64,000 nt of DNA from JBKCUK01 sp046318415 (lineage in GTDB: Bacteria > Pseudomonadota > Alphaproteobacteria > Caedimonadales > Caedimonadaceae). The notes under the pieces were generated by a model that saw only the letters and a program-made list of their open reading frames with translations, ran no database searches and was not told where the DNA came from. A program made the position numbers and the translations under genes. The stretch spans positions 62,001 through 126,000 of the forward strand of contig JBKCUK010000008.1 in NCBI GenBank assembly GCA_046318415.1. Reading direction: 5' to 3'. Positions 49,476 to 58,525 of the stretch are shown in pieces (the stretch's first letter is position 1; each line of letters starts with the position of its first letter).

Positions 49476-49565
49476 TGGCGGAGGGAGTGGGATTCGAACC
49501 CACGGTACGCTTGCGCGCACAACGGTTTTCGAGACCGCCCCGTTCGACCGCTCCGGCATCCCTCC
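49476..49565 (-). tRNA. tRNA-Ser (anticodon CGA)
   Basis: On the minus strand the acceptor GGAGGGA (49559-49565) pairs with TCCCTCC, followed by discriminator G and an encoded CCA (complement of 49476-49478). The anticodon loop CTCGAAA gives CGA, reading UCG. A long variable arm (GTGCGCGCAAGCGTAC) identifies a class II serine tRNA, and the T-loop GGTTCGAATCC is canonical. It marks the right boundary of the A/T-rich island. Confidence 0.95.
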
Positions 49566-49735
49566 GTGTGAATAGTGACGACCATAGTCGAGATTGACAT
49601 AAAGCTCAAGGTGTTTCAGAAGGGGCGTTGGATTAGTGAGAGGTATCTCATGCGGTCCCGCAGGATTTTGTGATGTTTTTTTGATAACAGATCTTGACGG
49701 GAGCGCCTGATGCGTTTAATAACTGCATCATCTGT

Positions 49736-49813
49736 GGCGGGCGTAGCTCAGTTGGTTAGAGCGCCAGTTTGTGGCACTGGAGGCCGTGGGTTCAATTCCC
49801 ATCGCTCGCCCCA
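49736..49813 (+). tRNA. tRNA-His (anticodon GTG)
   Basis: The acceptor GCGGGCG pairs with CGCTCGC, with the extra 5' G at 49736 opposite C73 that is specific to tRNA-His. The anticodon loop is TTGTGGC with anticodon GTG. The T-loop reads GGTTCAATTCC, and CCA is encoded at 49811-49813. The 170 bp between this and tRNA-Ser contain no gene. Confidence 0.95.
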
Positions 49814-49930
49814 CTTCACTTTCCTCCCTAGTCATTTTTTTCGCTTAAACAAACACTTAACGCCGATTTTCTATTGCATTCACGATTTCCCTAGCCTTTG
49901 ATTAAGCTAAAGATTGCACGCTATAAAGAG

Positions 49931-52072
49931 ATGAAATCCGCAATGCGCATATTAAAACTGTTGTTCGTTCTTGCCGTTGTGGGTGCAGAATCCCTTTGTG
50001 CCTCGGCGCCCATGTTTGAGGAGAGCCAAGACTATGAGGAACGCCCTCACTCTCATTATACGGAAATGCCAGATGACATCTGGGGGCACGTGGGATCCTA
50101 CTTAAAGACCGATGAAGTGGTGCTGGCCATGGACGTCAACCGCCATTGGTGCAGGGCGTTTCGCGCCCTCAAAGCGCAAAAAGCACTTCTTTATCCATGC
50201 CCCCTTCCTGTGGCGTTTGAGAGTCTCAAGTGCTTTTTGAGTCAAACTCACCGGCAGCATCTGACTCTCAATTTAGAATTGCAACGGATTACCACGGAAC
50301 AGATGCAGGAGCTGAGCCCCTACCTGGGGGGATTGAGGCGTTGTGTCCTTGAGCTTTGTTATCTTGATGAGAGGCTAATGGCGCAATTTTCAGCGGCTGC
50401 ACCTGATCTAAGGGAGCTTTCGCTCATCGACTGTCGCCCCAGAGAGGCCCATGCATTATATTCTTTACGCCACCTGAAGCACCTTGTGAAACTCGGTGTT
50501 TCGCAAACACAAGTGGATGATGAGTTTATTGTGCAGCTGGCAGAGGCGGGCTTGCCTTTGCGTGACTTTTCTCTTTCGTACTCAAAAGGAGTGACCAGCA
50601 GAGGTTTTCAGGCCTTGGCTGCGTTTACAACGTTGGAGAGTTTGTCGCTGGTCAACACGGACATGAATTCTGACGACCTTTTGGTTTTGGTAGCAGCGCT
50701 GAAGCTGAAGAAATTAGACGTGTCAGAGTGCAAAAGCCTATCCTCTACAGCCCTTATACAGCTTCGGCACATGACAAGTTTGAGGGAGCTCAACGTTGCC
50801 TGGACGCCAGTGGATGATAGCATATTAGAAGCATGGGGTACGTCTCTTTTAAGTCTGGTTGAGCTTAGGGCAAGTTTGTTGTACGGCATTTCCCATCGTG
50901 GCATCAGGGCCCTGGCGCCCCTTAGGTCTCTTAGACGTCTGAAACTGCCCCTCCACCATTTGGTACAGATGAGTGATGATTACGCAGTCGTTGCACAAAA
51001 CGAGAATGCGCTTCTTGCGGCGATGGGAGAGGCGGGTTTGCAGCTTGAGGAAATCGAGGCAAGTGGAATTTTTACTGACCCTCGGGTGGCTGCACGCTGC
51101 CTGGTGCAAATGACCTCCCTCAAGGCTTTAAAACTGGGTACCCAATGGATGACGCCTGATGATTTCTTGAGTATTTGCAGAGCCTTGACTGGCCTGCGAC
51201 AGCTTGAAATGGTCAGTGTACGCTTTCATGAGCAAACCTACGCATGTCTTTCTTATTTGCATCACTTAACGTCTGTTGATCTCAGACTATCAAGCTGCAC
51301 CGATGGGATGATTTCCCAGATGCCCTCCTGGTTTCCCCACCTCAAAGAGCTTAAACTGAAGTCTTGTGTATACCTCACAGATGCTTTCTTTAATCACCTT
51401 TCGCGCTTCCATACTCTAACGAGCTTGAGCGTGAATTCTGGTCAGTTCACAGGGCAAGGATTGATTGCTTTATCTCAGTGCTCCCTGTCACTTAAACGTT
51501 TAACGGTGGGGCTTGACTTAATGACGCAGACAAAGGCTTATAGCCCAGGCCTTTTATCCAGTCCAAGTTTCACGGATCCTCAGTACACCAACGCGCTGCT
51601 GCAGTTTCGCGCGCTCACCACCCTTGAATCTTTAAATTGTAGCGAGTATTTAGCACGCCATGTGACGGACGCCGTCATTGAAGCCTGGTCCACGTCCCTG
51701 TGTCAGGTGCGAGATCTCAGCATTTCAAGCTGTCTCCCTATAACCAGGGCATCGGTGGATAGTTTTATGAAGATGCCCCTCTTGCGCAGCTTGAATGTCG
51801 AAGGGGCGCCTTTGAGTGAGGATGATCTTATGCCTCTGGTGCATAGCCGTCCCATGCTGAAGATCGAGTACGGTCAAAGAAGCAATCGTGAGCATCTCTC
51901 GGCGGCTTCATTGGTCGGCTGTGGCGAAGACGACTCTTGGGAAGCGGGTAGTGGCAGCGACGCATCGAGCGATGCCGACGGAAGTGGGTCAGAGTCAGAT
52001 CCAGATTCTGATTTGAGCTTGGAATCGGATGATCGCATGTCTGACTACAGTAGGGACGACGGTGATGAGTAA
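49931..52072 (+). CDS. Secreted F-box-like / LRR protein with acidic Ser/Asp-rich tail
   Basis: 713 residues from ATG 49931 (AAAGAG upstream; ATG 49943 is also possible), with a signal peptide (ILKLLFVLAVVGAESLCASA). An F-box-like motif follows (MPDDIWGHVGSYLKTDEVVL) at about 45-65. More than twenty leucine-rich repeats of the cysteine-containing/RNI-like kind continue to about residue 640 (for example LRELSLIDC, LKKLDVSECKSLSSTALIQL, LRSLNVEGAPLSEDDLMPL). The last 50 residues are an acidic tail of Ser, Asp, Glu and Gly. This F-box plus LRR layout mirrors eukaryotic Fbl proteins, so a host-directed role is plausible (inference). A strong terminator follows. Confidence 0.82.
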   Translation: MKSAMRILKLLFVLAVVGAESLCASAPMFEESQDYEERPHSHYTEMPDDIWGHVGSYLKTDEVVLAMDVNRHWCRAFRALKAQKALLYPCPLPVAFESLKCFLSQTHRQHLTLNLELQRITTEQMQELSPYLGGLRRCVLELCYLDERLMAQFSAAAPDLRELSLIDCRPREAHALYSLRHLKHLVKLGVSQTQVDDEFIVQLAEAGLPLRDFSLSYSKGVTSRGFQALAAFTTLESLSLVNTDMNSDDLLVLVAALKLKKLDVSECKSLSSTALIQLRHMTSLRELNVAWTPVDDSILEAWGTSLLSLVELRASLLYGISHRGIRALAPLRSLRRLKLPLHHLVQMSDDYAVVAQNENALLAAMGEAGLQLEEIEASGIFTDPRVAARCLVQMTSLKALKLGTQWMTPDDFLSICRALTGLRQLEMVSVRFHEQTYACLSYLHHLTSVDLRLSSCTDGMISQMPSWFPHLKELKLKSCVYLTDAFFNHLSRFHTLTSLSVNSGQFTGQGLIALSQCSLSLKRLTVGLDLMTQTKAYSPGLLSSPSFTDPQYTNALLQFRALTTLESLNCSEYLARHVTDAVIEAWSTSLCQVRDLSISSCLPITRASVDSFMKMPLLRSLNVEGAPLSEDDLMPLVHSRPMLKIEYGQRSNREHLSAASLVGCGEDDSWEAGSGSDASSDADGSGSESDPDSDLSLESDDRMSDYSRDDGDE

Positions 52073-52093
52073 GCACCTTTAGGCTTTAATAAA

Positions 52094-52130
52094 AGAATGG
52101 CCCACCAAGGGGGTGGGCCACTTTTTTTAT
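52094..52130. terminator. Strong, probably bidirectional terminator
   Basis: The perfect stem TGGCCCACC (52098-52106) / GGTGGGCCA (52112-52120) is followed by CTTTTTTTAT. An A-rich left flank could serve the convergent DUF2147 gene ending at 52156. Confidence 0.85.
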
Positions 52131-52155
52131 CCAAGATGATGGCTGAGTGGTCTTG

Positions 52156-52680
52156 TTAGTCCTTAACCCGCGTCCAAACTTGCGTTTTGCCGAATAAGGG
52201 CAGAGCCACATAGCCATGAACCTCAAGCTTTTCATTATCTTTTAAAGTCATGGTGCAGGAATAGGTGCTGCCCTCACGTGGGCTGTAAATTTTACCGTCC
52301 TTCCACGTGTTTGGCTCGTCAGACTTTACAAAATGGCTCAAAATCTCAAGGCCCAGAAGCTTGCGATCACGAAGCTTTTCATCGGGGTTATTTTTATCGA
52401 GCTTCTCAGCGTTGGTATCTGTATCGATGGGTTCCTTAAGCCAAACAATCTTTCCGCACAGGGCTTCTTGCTTGTCGGTGCAGGGATGAATGTCCACATG
52501 GGCGCGGCCATCTTCCGTCAGCCACTTGCCCATGGCCAAGACTTCTTGGCCCGCATCAGCGCTGCTGCTTGTGTTGTTATCCATGGGGGTGGAAGGGGAC
52601 TCGACTGCACAAAGAGAACTTGCAGAAAGTAGGGCAATGCTTACGAAAGCGGGGATTGTTTTTGCAAAGCTGAGTGACAT
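52156..52680 (-). CDS. DUF2147 family secreted protein
   Basis: 174 residues with a signal peptide (IPAFVSIALLSASSLCAVES). The DUF2147 pattern follows: GKWLTEDGRAHVDIHPC (typically G-x-W-x-x-x-D-G-x-x-V/H-I-x-x-C), LCGKIVWLKEP, and the C-terminal SREGSTYSCTMTL-like stretch (actual IYSPREGSTYSCTMTL) with VHGYVALPLFGKTQVWTR. The family is a periplasmic lipocalin-like barrel of unknown function, common in Proteobacteria. The region to FadL (52681-52891) is a divergent promoter region. Confidence 0.85.
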   Translation of the reverse strand: MSLSFAKTIPAFVSIALLSASSLCAVESPSTPMDNNTSSSADAGQEVLAMGKWLTEDGRAHVDIHPCTDKQEALCGKIVWLKEPIDTDTNAEKLDKNNPDEKLRDRKLLGLEILSHFVKSDEPNTWKDGKIYSPREGSTYSCTMTLKDNEKLEVHGYVALPLFGKTQVWTRVKD

Positions 52681-52891
52681 TATTGCAACTCCTGATGTTA
52701 ATGTTTGTTGTTTGCAATGCTCTGAATTTGCAAACTTTTAACTGTGTAAGCATACCGCATCTTTGGTCGTGAGCAACCAATTTACGCCTTTACCCTAATT
52801 TTAGTTGAAATTTACGGAAAATTAATTTTAATTCGATGATAGACGTGTAGTCTTAAATTGCGCTAAACGTTCACAATTTAAGGAGAATAGT

Positions 52892-54283
52892 ATGTTGAAA
52901 TTGAATTGGCGCCTGGCGTCCATGTTCGCGCTGGTCGGCGTGAGCGCGGTCACTTCCGACGCGCATGCAGCAGGTTTTGGCCTGCGACTCGACTCGCCAA
53001 AGGCGATCGGCTTGTCCAATGCCGGTAAGGGGGCAACGGTAGGTGATGTCACCACCATGTTTGCAAACCCTGCAACACAAGCTTTTGCGACGAACCACGA
53101 AGTCTCCCTTGGTGCCACTGCTGTCAAGCCGAGCATTAAGTTCAAGAAAAAGTCCGGCACCCATACAACCGGCGTTGCCCTTACAGGTGGCAACGGCGGT
53201 GATGCTGGTAAGTGGGCTGGTGTGCCAAACTTTTATGCTCTTTGGAATTACAGTCCAAAGCTGAAGTGGGGTCTTAGCGTCACATCACCTTTTGGTCTTG
53301 AGACCGACTATAATAAGAAGTGGGTTGGCCGTTACTACGCCACCAATTCTAAGATGATGACCGTTGACATCAACCCAAGCTTTGCATGGAAGCAAAACGA
53401 GTGGTTGTCCTGGGGTGGCGGTATGTCCTTCCAGTATGCCAACGTTTCCTTGCGCCGTAACGTTGACTTTGGTTTGATTGCTAGGGGAATTGCTGCAGGG
53501 TTTCCAACGCCATTTAGAGCTGCAGCTATTAGTGCGTCCAAGCCGCAAATGCAGGACGGACGTTCCCGTGTGACGGGCGATGATTGGGGCGTGGGCTTCA
53601 ACGGCGGTATCATGCTGCGTCCATTAAAGGGCACAGATCTGGGTATTTCATTCCGCAGCCGCGTGCGTTACAAGCTGAAGGGCCGAATTCGCTTTAGCCA
53701 TCTGTCAAACGATCTGTTCAACAATTCTGCTGCTTTCGGTCCAGGATTGGCCAACACATTGCGCAACACCCTGGGTTTTGTGAACCAGAAGGCGACCGCC
53801 AAGTTGACCACCCCAGAGAGTTTGAGCTTTGACTTCACGCAACGCTTGAGCGATGATCTGAAGCTGCTGGGTTCTGCCACATGGACCCGTTGGAGCCGCT
53901 TCAAAGAGCTTCGCATCCGTTACAAAGAGTCCAATCTTGCGGATACACGTGAAGAGCAAAAGTGGCGCAACCAATGGTTCTATGCTTTGGGTCTTTCATG
54001 GGATATCAACAAGGAATTCACCGCACGCGTTGGTGCTGCCTTTGATCAATCCCCCATCAAGAACAAGTACCGCTATCCTTCCATTCCAGATCAAGACCGT
54101 ACATGGGCATCCGCTGGTATGACTTGGAATGCGATGCAGAACATGACGGTGAACTTGGCTTACGCCCATGAGTTTGTGCGCAAGGCAAGCATCGACCGCA
54201 TCGATCAATTCAAGGGTCAGCTGAAGGGTCGCATCCGTGGCAACGTCCACTTGGGTTCCTTGAATGTGACGTACAAGTTCTAA
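52892..54283 (+). CDS. FadL/OmpP1/TodX-family outer-membrane hydrophobic compound channel
   Basis: 463 residues with a signal peptide (FALVGVSAVTSDAHAAG). The family's N-terminal hatch motif is present (GFGLRLDSPKAIGLSNAGKG, then FANPAT with the NPA element). Alternating beta-strand segments continue to the end and finish in an aromatic residue (LNVTYKF), as outer-membrane barrels do. FadL proteins let long-chain fatty acids or other hydrophobics enter by lateral diffusion. AAGGAGAATAGT precedes ATG 52892. The beta-oxidation genes 2.5 kb downstream support a fatty-acid role. Confidence 0.92.
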   Translation: MLKLNWRLASMFALVGVSAVTSDAHAAGFGLRLDSPKAIGLSNAGKGATVGDVTTMFANPATQAFATNHEVSLGATAVKPSIKFKKKSGTHTTGVALTGGNGGDAGKWAGVPNFYALWNYSPKLKWGLSVTSPFGLETDYNKKWVGRYYATNSKMMTVDINPSFAWKQNEWLSWGGGMSFQYANVSLRRNVDFGLIARGIAAGFPTPFRAAAISASKPQMQDGRSRVTGDDWGVGFNGGIMLRPLKGTDLGISFRSRVRYKLKGRIRFSHLSNDLFNNSAAFGPGLANTLRNTLGFVNQKATAKLTTPESLSFDFTQRLSDDLKLLGSATWTRWSRFKELRIRYKESNLADTREEQKWRNQWFYALGLSWDINKEFTARVGAAFDQSPIKNKYRYPSIPDQDRTWASAGMTWNAMQNMTVNLAYAHEFVRKASIDRIDQFKGQLKGRIRGNVHLGSLNVTYKF

Positions 54284-54310
54284 ACCAGTCTTTATGTTGG
54301 TTTTTTTGGA

Positions 54311-54340
54311 GGGGTGGCCTTTGGCCGCCCCTTCTGCTTT
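54311..54340 (+). terminator. Terminator-like hairpin after fadL
   Basis: Stem GGGGTGGCC / GGCCGCCCC (one G-U pair) with a TTT loop is followed by the T-rich TTCTGCTTT. The remaining gap to 54612 is A/T-rich with several T-runs and short AGACGG-containing stretches. No gene is seen there. Confidence 0.6.
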
Positions 54341-54612
54341 ATGCGCCTATTTTCGAAAATCGCTCTCCGCGCTGGGCTCAATGGAACATGCTAGTAAGTC
54401 TATGACTTTTTTTTAGACGGCTTTTTGTCTGCCTAAATACAATCTGTGAGACGGTTTTGATTTTTTTGCATGGCAAGGGCGTCTAAGCCTATGTTTTTTT
54501 AGAAATTCTTAATAATAACCTCTCTACCATAGCCTCATATCCTATCAATTGACTTGCGTTGTAAAGTCTAAGTTTACAGGTGATTTTGAAGGTCTACATA
54601 GGGGAGGGGCGC

Positions 54613-55275
54613 GTGACTCAAAAAGGGTTTTTGTTCGTATTTTGCATTTTAATCTCAGGCCTTGCGCCCATGTGGGCGGTTTCAAGCGATCGTTATATCC
54701 ATTGGGATGACCCAACGTCCACAGACCCAGCATGCCCATGTATTCGTTTTAGTTTGATGTTGGAAGATTGTAACCTGCAACAGGAGCTCTCACGTTATTA
54801 CCAGCAAAAATTTGCCCAGCTTGACTCTGGGTTGACGCAACATGGGGCCATGGAGGCTGACACCGATGCCCTTATCCGCGCCCATTTTGACCATGCCTGG
54901 AGTTGGTGCGCGCGCTTGGATTTAAAGTTTGCAGATGGGGATAGCTTAAGGCTAGATGCACCGCTGATCGAAGCACGCGATCCTGGTAAACGCATTGATT
55001 TCTTGAGATTATCTCGTCTCACTTGGCCACCTTTGGTGTGGTTTAAGGGGCGTTTGGCCCTTGAAATTGTCCCTGAGAAATTTCCGATTCATTATCGATT
55101 GACGATCCTAAGCGAAGGTGATCAGAATCGGCGAAGAGTATGGACGGCGCACAGTCGTGCACCGTTGATGGCAGAGCAGGATGGGGCACCAGTGCTCGCT
55201 TACCAATTCGCAGTGAAGGCAGATATCCTGAATCCAAACAAGTCCGTGCTGCGTTTGCGGGTCAAGACCCAGTAG
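54613..55275 (+). CDS. Hypothetical secreted protein
   Basis: 220 residues from GTG 54613, chosen because AGGGGAGGGG lies just upstream and the result is a good signal peptide (GFLFVFCILISGLAPMWAVS). The mature protein contains four cysteines near the N-terminal half (CPC, LEDC, WC) and alternating beta-like segments (LALEIVPEKFPIHYRLTI, AYQFAVKADILN). No family is recognised. Its arrangement and one motif resemble those of the next gene, so the two may be remote paralogs (weak). Confidence 0.6.
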   Translation: MTQKGFLFVFCILISGLAPMWAVSSDRYIHWDDPTSTDPACPCIRFSLMLEDCNLQQELSRYYQQKFAQLDSGLTQHGAMEADTDALIRAHFDHAWSWCARLDLKFADGDSLRLDAPLIEARDPGKRIDFLRLSRLTWPPLVWFKGRLALEIVPEKFPIHYRLTILSEGDQNRRRVWTAHSRAPLMAEQDGAPVLAYQFAVKADILNPNKSVLRLRVKTQ

Positions 55276-55444
55276 GGATGCGCAATCATGCTGTTTTCGC
55301 GTGATCGGCTCGTGAAAAAAAATTGATCTTTTGTCATTTAATATCTGGAAATCGCTTCATGAATAATATATTTTTGCCTTTCTTGCAATGCGCTGAGCGT
55401 TATGACAATCATTTGTGATGATAATTATTTAAGGGGCAAGTCAG

Positions 55445-56329
55445 GTGTTACGTTCTTCTTTATTCGCATTCCTTGTCGGATTTGTTATCAATCAGACCTC
55501 AGCTCAAGCCTCCCCGCTTGAACTTGAATCATTTTCGCCGCCTTGTATGAATGGCTCTTTGTTAATTTCGCGGTGCCTCTTGCGCGATATGCAAGCGTTG
55601 TGTGTTCGCGCGCTTGAACATTCAGAGTCAGCTGGTATCGGGACACGATACAGGCGCAGTTTGGGATTAACCATAAGTCTCAGGGGAGGAGGTCAGTCTC
55701 ATAGAGTGCATTTGAATATTGTTGACCTGGCGCTGCGAACCTACGGCGACAATGTATCAGATCTACTTTATGCAACAAAGATCGTCCTGCCTTTCTCCAT
55801 TAGCCCCTCTGATACGGTTTTGCCAACTCCGCTGGGGGTTGCTTCGTTATTTGATGAGGGGGCTGGTGTTATGCAATTGAACTTCCGTTTTTCGGTGAGA
55901 GTTGACGAATTAGATTCTGTGGACGACGAAGGAGGTTCTAGTCCTGCAGTCGGTCACATGGCGCAAATGAGGCACTTGGCTGTGGACGTCTGGCGCAAAA
56001 AAATTGATCTGTTTCGAGAGCAAAAAAGCCTCACCGCGTTGAGATTGTGTTTTTGCGACAAGAAAGACGCCTATCGTTTGAGTGATGTTATGGCGGCCTA
56101 TGGAAAGGAAGAAGAGAGCGTCCTATTGAAAAACCCAATTGGGGACGTGCGGGTCTTGGTGCCACGAGTAGAGCTGAGTGAGCTTGCACACCCTTCACCT
56201 GATGATGACACCTCTGACCAGGATGTCGGCGCAGACTTGGATCGTTATTCAAGTGATGCATCTGAAACACCGCGGTCTTCCCGCTCTTCCAGTCCCATCT
56301 TTGATTTTGAGGATGATGCTGTACGGTAG
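55445..56329 (+). CDS. Hypothetical secreted protein with Ser/Asp-rich tail
   Basis: 294 residues beginning GTG 55445, with a signal peptide (LFAFLVGFVINQTSAQAS). The mature domain (about 25-235) is of unknown fold, with cysteine pairs near the start (SPPCMNG, SRCLLRD, ALCVRA) and beta-like strands (LGLTISLRGGG, LNFRFSVRVDELD). The last 50 residues are Asp/Ser-rich (DQDVGADLDRYSSDASE), like the tail of the F-box-like/LRR protein ending at 52072. The shared tail type suggests a similar export or surface destiny (speculative). Confidence 0.6.
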   Translation: MLRSSLFAFLVGFVINQTSAQASPLELESFSPPCMNGSLLISRCLLRDMQALCVRALEHSESAGIGTRYRRSLGLTISLRGGGQSHRVHLNIVDLALRTYGDNVSDLLYATKIVLPFSISPSDTVLPTPLGVASLFDEGAGVMQLNFRFSVRVDELDSVDDEGGSSPAVGHMAQMRHLAVDVWRKKIDLFREQKSLTALRLCFCDKKDAYRLSDVMAAYGKEEESVLLKNPIGDVRVLVPRVELSELAHPSPDDDTSDQDVGADLDRYSSDASETPRSSRSSSPIFDFEDDAVR

Positions 56330-56773
56330 GTGGCAAGTGGAATGCTTCGCTAAGCTCACCTGGGATCTCTTCAGCGATTTCACTCTAAGCCGCCCGGAAG
56401 ATAACACATGAGGAAACGCCTCATTGCCGCGCGGATGCTGTCATTTTGCAGGCTGGTGTTTTTATAGTAGGCATTGCCATTTTTGGGTTCAGTCTAGCAT
56501 TATAGAATTTCATCAAAAGTTTAGAAAAATTTTTGCTGTCCTTTGGGTGCCTGTAATATTGCTAAAGTAAGTAAAATCGCCATTCTAAGCCTGTTAGGAA
56601 GGCCGCGCACAAAGTCGTGGAATTTCAAAATTGTTTAGAAAAAATCAATCATTTTCTGCGTTGAATTCAATAAATATCCGATTATCATACCGGCCCTTCG
56701 CTGGTTGTGTGAGATGAAGTGATCGGGTATAACAATCAGGTATTTTAGATAATTTAATAGCAAAGGTGGTAAA
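56330..56773. other. Intergenic region upstream of the beta-oxidation run
   Basis: 444 bp without a convincing gene. It contains a short hairpin (GAGGAAACGCCTC near 56412) and A/T-rich sequence from about 56500 onward, where the promoter of the acyl-CoA ligase gene should lie. No FadR-like operator was recognised by eye. Confidence 0.5.
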
Positions 56774-58510
56774 ATGGCTTTGTCTGCCGATCGCTCCGCT
56801 GAGTATCCTTGGCTTAAGAAGTACCCTCACAACATCGATTGGTTTGCGCCACTGCCCTCGGTTGATTTATCAACTTTTTTTGAGGAAGCAGCGCGGAAAT
56901 TCCCCCAGAGTCCTTGCGTGGATTTTCTCGGTAAAAAGCATACGTACGCAGAAGGTTATGAAATCATCTGCCGTATTGCCAAGGGTCTTCAGGATTTGGG
57001 GGTGAAGAAGGGAACGCGTGTTGGTATTTGCATGCCCAACTCGGCGTACTTCGTCTTCTTTTACTACGGCATTTTGCGCGCCGGTGGTACGGTTGTAAAT
57101 TACAGCCCGCTGTATGCGCCGCGTGAGCTTGCGGGGCAGATCCAGGATTCCGAAACGGAAATCATGGTCACCATGGATCTTCAGGCGCTGTATCCAAAGA
57201 TTGACCAGATGCTCTCGGATACCAACTTGCGCAAAATTATCATTTGCCCCTTGGCCCCGTCTCTGCCATTTCCTAAAAACATTTTGGCACCCATATTTAA
57301 GTCAAAAGACCTGGCGAAGATCGCCTATGATGATCGCCACGTGGCCTATGCGGATGTCATCAAAAACGATGGCAACTACGCGAAGGTGGACATTAACCCG
57401 CAAGAAGATATTGCCGTGGTTCAGTACACCGGCGGCACGACAGGTTTGCCCAAAGGCGCCATGCTGACCCATGCAAACCTCTCTGCCAACGTCAGCCAAG
57501 CGCGCATGTGGTTCACCCTGGCCGAAGAGGGGAAAGAGCGCATCCTCGGCGCTTTGCCCTTGTTCCACGTCTTTGCCATGACCGCCGTGATGAATATCGC
57601 GGTGCGCATGGGGGCTGAGATTGTGATGATGTTCCCACGCTTTAATGTGGATGATGCCATCACGATGATCGAAAAACATAAGATCACCTTTTTCCCAGCC
57701 GTTCCCACCATCTACACTATGATTAACAACCATCCACGCGGTAATGGTGCAAACCTCACCTCACTGAAGGCCTGCTTGTCCGGTGGTGCTGCTCTTCCCG
57801 TGGAAGTGAAGCGCAAGTTTGAAGCCCTGACGGGATGTAAGCTGGTTGAAGCATATGGTCTGTCCGAGACTTCTCCGGCCGCCACATCCAATCCCCTCTA
57901 TGGAGAAAATAAGGCCGGATCCATTGGCATTCCTTTCCCAGGAACCGTCATCAAAGTTATGTCTTTGCAGGATCCTGATAAGGAGATGCCGTTGGGCGAG
58001 AAGGGAGAAATCTGCATCTCGGGTCCCCAGGTAATGAAGGGGTATTGGCGCAGGCCCGCTGAGACGGCCTCTTGCCTGATCGATGGTTTCTTGCATACGG
58101 GTGACGTCGGTTACATGGACGAAGACGGGTACATTTACCTTGTTGACCGCATCAAGGATATGATCGTGTGCAGCGGCTATAACGTCTACCCACGTAATGT
58201 TGAAGAAGTCATCTACATGCATCCTGCGGTTGAGGAAACCACGGTTATCGGTGTACCCGATGAAAAACGCGGCGAAACGGTCAAGGCCTTCGTGAAGTTA
58301 CGGGCTGGCTCATCTCTCACCGCAGAACAGCTTATTGAATTCCTTAATGATAAGCTCTCGCCCGTTGAGATTCCAAAGTTCGTTGAATTCCGTGAAGAAT
58401 TGCCTAAAACCTTGATTGGCAAGCTCTCGAAGAAAGAGTTGGTTGCTGAGGAACTTGCAAAAATAGCGCGGGAAAAGGAAAACGCGTCTAAGGCCAAAAG
58501 CCAAGACTAA
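56774..58510 (+). CDS. fadD: Long-chain fatty acid--CoA ligase
   Basis: Activates fatty acids to acyl-CoA through an acyl-adenylate. 578 residues of the AMP-binding superfamily: the P-loop YTGGTTGLPKGAML (about 220-233), A4/A5 region LVEAYGLSETSPA, A7 LHTGDVGYMDEDGYIYLVD, A8 RIKDMIVCSGYNVYPRNVEE and the C-terminal catalytic Lys in PKTLIGKLSKKEL. ATG 56774 has AAAGGTGG upstream. It is first in the run with thiolase (15 bp), HAD/ECH fusion and acyl-CoA dehydrogenase, which together form a beta-oxidation operon. Confidence 0.93.
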   Translation: MALSADRSAEYPWLKKYPHNIDWFAPLPSVDLSTFFEEAARKFPQSPCVDFLGKKHTYAEGYEIICRIAKGLQDLGVKKGTRVGICMPNSAYFVFFYYGILRAGGTVVNYSPLYAPRELAGQIQDSETEIMVTMDLQALYPKIDQMLSDTNLRKIIICPLAPSLPFPKNILAPIFKSKDLAKIAYDDRHVAYADVIKNDGNYAKVDINPQEDIAVVQYTGGTTGLPKGAMLTHANLSANVSQARMWFTLAEEGKERILGALPLFHVFAMTAVMNIAVRMGAEIVMMFPRFNVDDAITMIEKHKITFFPAVPTIYTMINNHPRGNGANLTSLKACLSGGAALPVEVKRKFEALTGCKLVEAYGLSETSPAATSNPLYGENKAGSIGIPFPGTVIKVMSLQDPDKEMPLGEKGEICISGPQVMKGYWRRPAETASCLIDGFLHTGDVGYMDEDGYIYLVDRIKDMIVCSGYNVYPRNVEEVIYMHPAVEETTVIGVPDEKRGETVKAFVKLRAGSSLTAEQLIEFLNDKLSPVEIPKFVEFREELPKTLIGKLSKKELVAEELAKIAREKENASKAKSQD

Positions 58511-58525
58511 CCAAAGGGAGTGATC

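Noticed and set aside
49377..49571. Plus-strand open frame ending in GFRDRPVRPLRHPSV.
   Set aside because: It is the antisense of tRNA-Ser(CGA) and its flank.
49710..49901. Plus-strand open frame with AGVAQLVRAPVCGTGG.
   Set aside because: It is a translation of tRNA-His; the tRNA fold is unambiguous.
54613..56329. The two secreted hypotheticals as clear paralogs.
   Set aside because: Only short beta-strand-like motifs resemble each other (YQFAVKADIL versus FRFSVRVDEL); not enough without a profile comparison.
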